Shown: one piece after another, positions 57,787 to 64,000 of the stretch | How the letters are laid out: each line of letters begins with the position of its first letter | Position numbering within the stretch: position 1 is the first letter of the stretch | Assembly (NCBI RefSeq): GCF_014252335.1 | Contig: NZ_CP059218.1 | Span: 47,165 to 111,164 of the forward strand | Direction of reading: 5' to 3' | DNA: 64,000 nt | Origin: Blattabacterium cuenoti | GTDB lineage: Bacteria; Bacteroidota; Bacteroidia; Flavobacteriales; Blattabacteriaceae | The notes under the pieces: model-generated | What the model was told of the DNA's origin: nothing | Seen by the model: the letters and a program-made list of their open reading frames with translations, nothing else | The model's database searches: none | Made by a program: the position numbers and the translations under genes

Positions 57787-59634
57787 TTATTGTTGTGAAA
57801 CAATATCTTTAAATTTTTGCAATATAAAAGAAGTTAGATTTTTTCCACGTAATAAATTTTTTGATAAAAGAGTTAACATCAAAGATTCTGTAAGAATATG
57901 AATTTTGTGGTTATTATTTGATTCTTTTAATATTTTATATATGATAGGATGATTGGTATTTATAATTAATTGATGTAATTTATCTTTATCATTTTGTTTT
58001 TGATAATTCATTTCTTTTATTCTTCTTGAATATTCAGGAATTATTATTAAAAATGGATAATCTTTTTGAGAAAGATGTTCTAATTTTATAGATAGATGAT
58101 ATTCTTTTATTAATGATATACTATTAACTAATGTTTTAATCGTTTCTTGTTCTTTTTCAGATAATTGAGATGTATATTGAATTGTATTTGTTTTGTGAAT
58201 TAATTTATCAATATGATCTGAATCTACACGAATAAACAAAATATCTCTATATTCTAATTCTATTTTTTGTATTAAATGAATAGTTAATGGACTATCAAAA
58301 ATTAATACTTCATAAGAACGTTCTGTTGCTAATTTAATTTGACTATCTTGTTTATCTTTATCGGTAGTATATAAAAAAATAATTTTACCGTCTTTATTTG
58401 TTTGTTTATGTTTGACTTTATTTTTATATTCTTCTAATAAGAAGAAATCTTCATTAACTGTTGGATAAAGAAAAAATTTATTTGCTTTTTCAAAAAAATT
58501 TTGTTCAGTTATTATACCATATTCTATAATAATTTTTATGTATTTCCAATTATGTTGAAAACTTGTTCTATCTTTTTTAAATAAAAAAAATAATTTATCT
58601 GCGACTTTTCTAGTAATATATTTTGAAATATTTTTTACAGATTTATCATATTGTAAATGAGATCTTGATACATTCAGTGGAATATCTGGAGAATCTATAA
58701 CTCCTTTTAAAAAACTTAAAAAATCTGGTACTATTCCTTTTAAATTTTTAGTAATATAGACTTGATTTTTATACAAATGGATTTGATCTCTTTGTATTTC
58801 CATTGTACTTATTGATTTTGGAAAATATAATACACCTGTTAAATGAAAAGGATGATCAATATTTAAATGTACCCAAAATAATACATCAGTAAATGATTGA
58901 TGTTGATATAATTCACAATAAAAATCTAAATAATCTTGATTTTTTAAATTAGAAGGTGTTTTATTCCAAATAGGATGAATATTATTCACCATAATTTGTT
59001 TATCTTTTTTATTTTCATTTTTATGAAAATAAATAGGTACAGGCATAAATTTACAATACTTGTTGAATAATTCTATAATTCTATAATTATCCAAAAATTC
59101 TTTGCTATCATCATTAATAAATAAAATAATTTCTGTTCCTCTTATTTTTTTTTTTTGTAATATTTTGATATCTATTTCTGGTGAACCTTCACATGTCCAA
59201 CAAACAGTAGGATATTTATCCTGATATGATTGAGTGATAATCATAACTTTTTTTGATACCATAAAAGCAGAATAAAAACCTAATCCAAAATGTCCAATTA
59301 TAGCTTTATTTGAATTATATTTATATGTTTTTATAAATTCTTCAGCACCAGAAAATGCTATTTGATTAATATATTTCGCTATTTCTTCTTCAGTCATTCC
59401 AATTCCATTATCCAAAATATGAATAGTATTATCTTCTGTATTTATACTGATATCTATTTTTAAATATCCTAAATTAATATCTATTTTTCCTAATTTTGAT
59501 AAAGTTTCTAATTTTAAAATTGCATCAGTTGCATTAGCAATTAATTCTCGTAAAAAAATTTCTTTATCAGAATAAAGAAATCTCTTAATAATTGGAAAAA
59601 TATTTTTCGAAGTTACACTAATTTTTTTCTTCAT
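57787..59634 (-). CDS. htpG: Chaperone HtpG (Hsp90)
   Basis: ATP-dependent dimeric chaperone. From ATG 59634 (MKKKISVTSKN) the protein has 615 aa; a TTG-start frame six codons longer overlaps ftsY and is less likely. GHKL motifs are intact: LRELIANATDAI (about residues 28-39), DNGIGMTEEE (about 76-85) and GHFGLGFYSAFMV (about 110-122). The middle-domain Arg is in NVSRSHLQ. The C-terminal dimerisation part is the most diverged. It follows ftsY on the minus strand. Confidence 0.94.
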   Translation of the reverse strand: MKKKISVTSKNIFPIIKRFLYSDKEIFLRELIANATDAILKLETLSKLGKIDINLGYLKIDISINTEDNTIHILDNGIGMTEEEIAKYINQIAFSGAEEFIKTYKYNSNKAIIGHFGLGFYSAFMVSKKVMIITQSYQDKYPTVCWTCEGSPEIDIKILQKKKIRGTEIILFINDDSKEFLDNYRIIELFNKYCKFMPVPIYFHKNENKKDKQIMVNNIHPIWNKTPSNLKNQDYLDFYCELYQHQSFTDVLFWVHLNIDHPFHLTGVLYFPKSISTMEIQRDQIHLYKNQVYITKNLKGIVPDFLSFLKGVIDSPDIPLNVSRSHLQYDKSVKNISKYITRKVADKLFFLFKKDRTSFQHNWKYIKIIIEYGIITEQNFFEKANKFFLYPTVNEDFFLLEEYKNKVKHKQTNKDGKIIFLYTTDKDKQDSQIKLATERSYEVLIFDSPLTIHLIQKIELEYRDILFIRVDSDHIDKLIHKTNTIQYTSQLSEKEQETIKTLVNSISLIKEYHLSIKLEHLSQKDYPFLIIIPEYSRRIKEMNYQKQNDKDKLHQLIINTNHPIIYKILKESNNNHKIHILTESLMLTLLSKNLLRGKNLTSFILQKFKDIVSQQ

Positions 59635-59644
59635 TATAGTTGTT

Positions 59645-60571
59645 TTATACAAAAAAAAAGTCTATAAATTCTTTTTTATTAAATTTTTTTAAATCATTTA
59701 TTTTTTCGCCTATTCCTATATATTGAATTGGTATATTAAACTGATCTATGATACCAATAAGAACACCACCTTTCGCAGTTCCATCTAATTTTGTTATTAT
59801 TATTGAAGATATTTTAACAAAAGAAGAAAAAGATTTTACTTGTTCAAAAGTATTTTGTCCTATACTTGCATCTAAAATTAATATAATTTCATGAGGTGCA
59901 TTGGGTATCACTTTTTTCATAACTCGATTAATTTTAGATAATTCTTCCATTAAACCAATTTTATTTTGTAATCTACCTGCTGTATCAATTAATACAGCAT
60001 CTATTTTGTGAGATATAGCAGATTGTAAAGTATCATATGCAACAGAAGCTGGATCAGAAGTAATTTTTTTGATTATAGGTATTCCTATGTGTTTAGTCCA
60101 TATTTCAAGTTGATTAATAGCTGCAGCTCGAAAAGTATCTGCTGCTCCTATCATTAATTGAAATCCTTGTTGTTTCAACATAAAAGCTAATTTTCCAAGT
60201 GTTGTAGTTTTTCCAACACCATTAACTCCAATCATCATAATTACATATGGTTGATTACTCATTTCAATTTTTTGATATATAGGAATAATATCATATTGTT
60301 TTTTTATAATAATTTTATTTATTTCTTCTTTTAAAACAGTATATAAATCTTCTATTTTATTTATAGTTATATTATTTTTATTAATTCTGTGTTCAAGATT
60401 ATTAATAATTTTAATAGTTGTTTTTGTTCCAATATCTGCAGATAATAATAGATCTTCTAAATTATCTAATAATGTATCTAAATTTTCTTGTTTTTTTGAA
60501 AAAATAGTTTGCATTTTTGAAAAAAACTTCATTCTAGTTTTTTCCAAATATTTTTTATTTAAAAAAAACAT
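59645..60571 (-). CDS. ftsY: Signal recognition particle receptor FtsY
   Basis: The SRP receptor GTPase for co-translational membrane targeting. The 308-aa protein consists of the NG domain only, without the long acidic A-domain of E. coli. GTPase motifs are GVNGVGKTTTLGKLA (about residues 118-132), DTFRAAAINQLE, DTAGRLQNK (about 196-204) and TKLDGTAKGG (about 251-260). It is in the conserved block rpmB-rpmG-DUF4295-ftsY. Confidence 0.95.
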   Translation of the reverse strand: MFFLNKKYLEKTRMKFFSKMQTIFSKKQENLDTLLDNLEDLLLSADIGTKTTIKIINNLEHRINKNNITINKIEDLYTVLKEEINKIIIKKQYDIIPIYQKIEMSNQPYVIMMIGVNGVGKTTTLGKLAFMLKQQGFQLMIGAADTFRAAAINQLEIWTKHIGIPIIKKITSDPASVAYDTLQSAISHKIDAVLIDTAGRLQNKIGLMEELSKINRVMKKVIPNAPHEIILILDASIGQNTFEQVKSFSSFVKISSIIITKLDGTAKGGVLIGIIDQFNIPIQYIGIGEKINDLKKFNKKEFIDFFFV

Positions 60572-60583
60572 GTATTAAAAAAT

Positions 60584-60733
60584 TTAATTTTTAAAAAAAA
60601 ATGATTGTATTTCATTATTATGTATCATTTTTTTTTCAAAAGAATAACAACCATATTTTGATTTAATAATTCTAATAGCTAAAATCATTTTTTTTACATT
60701 TTTATTTGTTGCTATATATTTTTTATTATTCAT
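60584..60733 (-). CDS. DUF4295-family small protein
   Basis: A 49-aa ORF starting MNNKKYIATNKNVKK and ending SFFFKN. Position between rpmG and ftsY and the pattern (K-x-V/I-A-T near the start, then I-K-S-x-x-G-x-Y-S/T-F-x-x-x-x-x-x-N near the end) match the Bacteroidetes DUF4295 family of about 50 residues. Its association with ribosomal protein genes suggests a ribosome-linked role; no function is known to me. It is short enough to be skipped by gene finders. Confidence 0.85.
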   Translation of the reverse strand: MNNKKYIATNKNVKKMILAIRIIKSKYGCYSFEKKMIHNNEIQSFFFKN

Positions 60734-60746
60734 ATTATTATTTCAT

Positions 60747-60929
60747 TTATTTTATTTCTTTATGAATAGTATATTTTTTTAAAATTGGATTATACTTTTT
60801 TAATTCCATTCTATTAGGAAATGTTTTTTTATTTTTTGTTGTAATATATCTAGAACAACCTGGAATTCCAATCTTTTTTTGTTCAATACATTCTAATATA
60901 ACCTGAATTCTATTATTTTTTTTTACCAT
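60747..60929 (-). CDS. rpmG: 50S ribosomal protein L33
   Basis: A 60-aa ribosomal protein near the E site. From ATG 60929 it reads [17 protein letters not shown] and ends [12 protein letters not shown], matching the standard length; an ATG two codons upstream (60935) is less likely. [10 protein letters not shown] and [11 protein letters not shown] are diagnostic. It is the zinc-free type, because the paired cysteines are absent. It lies 13 bp from the DUF4295 gene. Confidence 0.95.
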   Translation of the reverse strand: MVKKNNRIQVILECIEQKKIGIPGCSRYITTKNKKTFPNRMELKKYNPILKKYTIHKEIK

Positions 60930-60941
60930 AACCATACCAAT

Positions 60942-61172
60942 TTAATATATTTTATATTTAAAACGTTGTAATGCTTTTTCTATTCCAATTTTATTAATGA
61001 TTCTAATAGCATATGTAGATACTTTTACAGTAATCCATTTTTTTTTGGTTGTTATAAAAAAACGTTTTTTACATAAATTAATTTTAAAAAATCTCTTATT
61101 TCTATTATTAGAATGAGATACTTTATTTCCTATCATGACTTTTTTACCAGTTAATTCGCAAACGTTGGACAT
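60942..61172 (-). CDS. rpmB: 50S ribosomal protein L28
   Basis: A 76-aa ribosomal protein. [27 protein letters not shown] is the typical N-terminus (C-E-L/I-T-G-K, then G-N-x-V-S-H-S-x-x-x-x-K-R), followed by [23 protein letters not shown]. It is first in the minus-strand ribosomal block and diverges from the YebC-family gene across 62 bp. Confidence 0.96.
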   Translation of the reverse strand: MSNVCELTGKKVMIGNKVSHSNNRNKRFFKINLCKKRFFITTKKKWITVKVSTYAIRIINKIGIEKALQRFKYKIY

Positions 61173-61234
61173 ATTATATATTTTTTTGTATTAAATTAAA
61201 TATAGATAAATTATATATATATAAATAAAATTTC

Positions 61235-61945
61235 ATGTCTGGACATAGTAAATGGTCTAATATACAACATAGAAAAATACATCAAGATTGCATAAAATCT
61301 AAAAAATTTTCAAAAATAATAAAAGAGATCTTTATTGCTGTAAAACATTTGGAATCAAAAAATTATTCTTTTCAATTAAAAAAACTTATATCCAATGCAA
61401 AATCTATGAATATACCTAAACATACTATAGAAAAAACAATACAAAAAGCGTTAAATATACAAAATTCACAGAATATAAAAACTTTTAATATAGAAGGTAA
61501 AATATTAGGTGTTAGTATGATTATAGAATGTATGACTGATAATTACAATCGTATGATGTCTAAATTAAAAAATTGTTTTAATAAAATAGGAGGTAGATTA
61601 TGTAAAAATGGTGAACTAATTCATTTATTTAATCATATAGGAATCTTTTATGTAAATACAAAAAATATTAATTGTCCAATAGAAGAATTTGAATTAATGT
61701 CTATAGATTTTGGAGCAAAAGATTTCTTTATAAAAAAAAATATAATATACATATATACAGATTTTAAATCTTTTGGATTCATGAAAAATAATTTAGAAAA
61801 ATTTAATATTTATTATAAATCTGAAATTCAATGGCAGGCAAAATATTTACAAAAAATCTCAAAAAATATTAAAAATAAAATAATATATTTTATTGAAACA
61901 CTCAAAATGAATGAAGATATAAAACAAATTTATTGTAATATATAA
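61235..61945 (+). CDS. yebC: YebC/PmpR (TACO1) family protein
   Basis: A 236-aa protein of the YebC family. The N-terminus MSGHSKWSNIQHRKIHQDCIKSKKFSKI is highly conserved (core GHSKWSNIQHRK), with MNIPKHTIEKTIQKAL and GVSMIIECMTDNYNR following. It was long annotated as a transcriptional regulator; later work on relatives points to translation, relieving ribosome pausing. It is somewhat diverged in the C-terminal domain. The 3' end is only a few bases from the RNase P RNA. Confidence 0.94.
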   Translation: MSGHSKWSNIQHRKIHQDCIKSKKFSKIIKEIFIAVKHLESKNYSFQLKKLISNAKSMNIPKHTIEKTIQKALNIQNSQNIKTFNIEGKILGVSMIIECMTDNYNRMMSKLKNCFNKIGGRLCKNGELIHLFNHIGIFYVNTKNINCPIEEFELMSIDFGAKDFFIKKNIIYIYTDFKSFGFMKNNLEKFNIYYKSEIQWQAKYLQKISKNIKNKIIYFIETLKMNEDIKQIYCNI

Positions 61946-61949
61946 TAAC

Positions 61950-62252
61950 AAGTAATATATCCTATCGCATTTAATCTTTTATAAAATTAAATGAGGAAAG
62001 TCCGGACACCAAAGAGCAGTACAATGGGTAATACCCATCCATCGAAAGATGAGGACAAGTGCAACAGAAAGGAAGTACAATTATTTTTAATAAGCTGTAG
62101 TGAAATCATGTAAACTCTGTACGGTGAAATGTCATATATACCAGAATATTTGCTCGATTGATACTGGGGGGTAGACAGATAGAGATAATAGGTAACTATT
62201 ATCCTAGATAAATGATAGGAATGGATACAGAATCCGGCTTATCATATTGCTT
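61950..62252 (+). ncRNA. rnpB: RNase P RNA
   Basis: Class A RNase P RNA. Diagnostic blocks are GAGGAAAGTCCGGACACC (about 61992-62009), GGACAAGTGCAACAGAAAG, CTCTGTACGGTGAAAT and the 3' AGAATCCGGCTTAT. The ends are set by the P1 helix: AAGTAATAT at 61950-61958 pairs with ATATTGCTT at 62244-62252 with one G-U pair. About 303 nt, smaller than typical. It lies directly after the YebC-family gene and 11 nt before tRNA-Ser. Confidence 0.93.
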
Positions 62253-62263
62253 AGTTTTTGGTA

Positions 62264-62351
62264 GGAGAGATGGCCGAGTGGCTGAAGGCGCACGTTTGGA
62301 AAGCGTGTACACAATTAAATAGTGTCAAGGGTTCGAATCCCTTTCTCTCCG
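62264..62351 (+). tRNA. tRNA-Ser (anticodon GGA)
   Basis: Acceptor GGAGAGA (62264-62270) pairs with TCTCTCC (62344-62350); discriminator G62351. Anticodon loop TTGGAAA gives GGA at 62298-62300. The long variable arm and GGGTTCGAATCCC T-arm identify a class II tRNA-Ser. It probably shares a transcript with rnpB, 11 nt upstream. Confidence 0.96.
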
Positions 62352-62364
62352 CAATATGCAATTT

Positions 62365-63519
62365 TTAAGAAGAATTTTCTAAATTTTTTAATTTTTTTTC
62401 TACTAAATTTTTTCTTACTACCATAACTTTTTCTATATCTGAAGATGCAGATTCTAATTTTTTTTTAGCTTGATTTAATAAAAATCCAAATTTATTAAAT
62501 TCTTGTTTAACAATTTCTAACATTTTCCACACTTCTGAGCTTTTTTTCTGAATAGCTAAAGTACGAAATCCAATTTGTAAACTATTTAACATAGCAGCTA
62601 ATGTAGACGGACCAGCAAGCACTATTTTATACTTTCTTTGTAATTCTTCTAATAAATGAGAATTTTTAATAATTTCTGCATATATACCTTCAAATGGTAA
62701 AAATAATATAGCAAAATCTGTTGTATATGGAGGAGCAATATACTTTTCATTAATACTTTTAGACATTGTTTTTAAGACAGATTCCATATTTTTTTTAGCA
62801 AATTCTAATTTTTTTCTGTCACCCATTTCATACGCTATTTGAATTTTTTCATAAGTTTCTTTCGGAAATTTAACATCTATAGGTAACCAAATCATATTGC
62901 CATCTTTTAATCCTGGAAGTTTAATAGCAAATTCAACAACAAAATTAGTATTAGGGTTAGTAATAACATTACAAGCATATTGATCAGGAGATAATATTTG
63001 TTGTAAAAGCATTGATAATTGCATTTCACTAAAACTACCACATATTTTAACATGATTTAATGTTCTTTTTAATGCATTAACATCTTTTGAAAGATTTTTT
63101 ACATCACTTAATCCTTGTTGTAAAGAATAAAATTGATTTTCAATAATTTCAAATGATTTTCCTAAATTAGAATTGAGAGAATTTTGCAATTTATCACTAA
63201 CATTTTGTCTTATTTCTTCAAGTTTATCTTCAGTTTTTTTCACTAATTTTTCTTGTACTTGATGAAACATCATTAATTTTTCTGATTGATTACTGATATA
63301 AAAATTAATTTTTTGATCTATAAAATTTTGAAAATCTTTTATTGTTTGTGTTGTGTCGTTTTTTACTTCTTTTAAAGAATTAAAAAATGCAATTTTATCA
63401 TATTGATAATTTGTTTGATGTTGAATATTTTTTAATTCAGTTTTTTTAATAAAATTCAATATAACAACAATCAACACAATAAATATTGAAGAAAATACAA
63501 AAATAACCCAATTAAACAT
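62365..63519 (-). CDS. rmuC: RmuC-family DNA recombination protein
   Basis: A 384-aa protein with an N-terminal membrane helix (about residues 5-25), a long coiled coil (about 40-150) and the RmuC nuclease-like domain. Recognised segments are NHVKICGSFSEMQLSMLL, WLPIDVKFPKETYEKI, FLPFEGIYAEI and LAGPSTLAAMLNSLQIGFRTLAIQK, whose core GPSTLAAMLNSLQ is diagnostic. The family is linked to limiting recombination at inverted repeats, but the mechanism is unclear. It lies downstream of the initiator tRNA on the minus strand. Confidence 0.93.
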   Translation of the reverse strand: MFNWVIFVFSSIFIVLIVVILNFIKKTELKNIQHQTNYQYDKIAFFNSLKEVKNDTTQTIKDFQNFIDQKINFYISNQSEKLMMFHQVQEKLVKKTEDKLEEIRQNVSDKLQNSLNSNLGKSFEIIENQFYSLQQGLSDVKNLSKDVNALKRTLNHVKICGSFSEMQLSMLLQQILSPDQYACNVITNPNTNFVVEFAIKLPGLKDGNMIWLPIDVKFPKETYEKIQIAYEMGDRKKLEFAKKNMESVLKTMSKSINEKYIAPPYTTDFAILFLPFEGIYAEIIKNSHLLEELQRKYKIVLAGPSTLAAMLNSLQIGFRTLAIQKKSSEVWKMLEIVKQEFNKFGFLLNQAKKKLESASSDIEKVMVVRKNLVEKKLKNLENSS

Positions 63520-63577
63520 GATTATATATTTTTCAATACAAAAATATAATAAATAAATGGATTAATGATATTATAAA

Positions 63578-63650
<73 letters not shown>

Positions 63651-63708
63651 ATTATATTGAATATAATATTTTTTTTTTATAACACAAAAAAAAACCATAC
63701 TATTTATC

Positions 63709-64000
63709 TTATCCATTCATAGATATTAAAAATTCCTCATTATTTTTTGTTTTCAACATACGCAATCTCAAAAATTCCATTGCTTCTATTGGATTCATAT
63801 CAGAAAGATGTTTTCTTAAAATCCACATTCTATGCAAAGTTTTGGTATCTAATAATAAATCATCCTTTCTAGTACTAGATGAAACTAAATCAATAGCAGG
63901 ATAAATACGTTTATTAGCAATTTTTCTATCTAATTGAAGTTCTTTATTTCCTGTTCCTTTAAATTCTTCAAAAATAACTTCATCCATTTTTGATCCAGTA
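63709..64000 (-). CDS. rho: Transcription termination factor Rho (partial, C-terminal end)
   Basis: The last 97 or so residues of Rho; the gene enters from the right edge. [25 protein letters not shown] (core [13 protein letters not shown]) with the arginine-finger region, [21 protein letters not shown] and the C-terminal [14 protein letters not shown] are diagnostic of the hexameric RNA helicase. Rho ends transcription at unstructured RNA, fitting a genome where convergent genes leave no room for hairpin terminators. Confidence 0.96.
   Translation of the reverse strand, partial: TGSKMDEVIFEEFKGTGNKELQLDRKIANKRIYPAIDLVSSSTRKDDLLLDTKTLHRMWILRKHLSDMNPIEAMEFLRLRMLKTKNNEEFLISMNG

Overview
The window is about 64 kb of an extremely AT-rich, densely packed bacterial chromosome. 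Protein families and local gene orders point to a genome-reduced member of the Bacteroidetes (Flavobacteriia-like). Evidence includes an alternative complex III operon (actABCDEF), an F-ATPase operon without atpD/atpC, the DUF3127 and DUF4295 proteins, the rpmB-rpmG-DUF4295-ftsY block, a GYDIA-type GHMP kinase, and few Shine-Dalgarno-like sequences. Many proteins are shortened versions of flavobacterial relatives. Together with an intact isoleucine/valine operon, TCA-cycle genes and aerobic respiration, this best fits Blattabacterium, the cockroach fat-body endosymbiont. That assignment is an inference; no rRNA gene is present to confirm it.

Layout. 1-5.4 kb: the end of an alpha/beta-hydrolase gene, a 376-bp divergent spacer with a 22-bp tandem repeat and two hairpins, then sucC, dnaX and clpC. 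5.4-9.7 kb (minus): a DUF3127 protein with an SSB-like tail, a band-7 protein, a SufT-like protein and an M16 protease pair. 9.8-17.9 kb: the six-gene alternative complex III operon. 17.9-21.1 kb (minus): ktrA, ktrB, tsaB. 21.1-24.6 kb: nadE, cysS and a convergent cystathionine gamma-synthase-like gene. 24.8-33.6 kb: atpBEFHAG, trpS, grpE, dnaJ, mnmA. 33.8-39.9 kb: ilvD-ilvB-ilvN-ilvC-ilvA, then tRNA-Leu(GAG). 40-45.5 kb: dapB, lepB, rhomboid, mutL and a TPR protein. 45.8-51.2 kb: HU, a 30-aa basic peptide, rng, tRNA-Leu(UAG), gltA, GHMP kinase, fabD. 51.2-61.9 kb: tatD, fumC, divIC-like, mnmG, ybeY, pssA, an exonuclease, htpG, ftsY, DUF4295, rpmG, rpmB and a YebC-family gene. 62-64 kb: RNase P RNA, tRNA-Ser(GGA), rmuC, initiator tRNA and the end of rho.

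How the genes work together. GltA, SucC and FumC feed a TCA cycle. ACIII passes quinol electrons to cytochrome c, and the F-ATPase uses the resulting proton gradient. KtrAB takes up potassium. The ilv operon makes isoleucine and valine, and dapB contributes to lysine/diaminopimelate, consistent with amino-acid provisioning of a host. ClpC, DnaJ-GrpE, HtpG, LepB, rhomboid and M16 proteins handle protein quality and processing.

No new defence or mobile system was found: no CRISPR array, IS element, phage gene or toxin-antitoxin pair. The notable signals are patterned losses inside conserved machines: a DnaX whose ATPase motifs are almost all changed, a DnaJ that lost exactly one of its two zinc centres, a ClpC with no N-domain, and an IlvN reduced to an altered ACT domain. 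There are also an uncharacterised 30-aa basic peptide and an in-frame ACT microsatellite in cysS.
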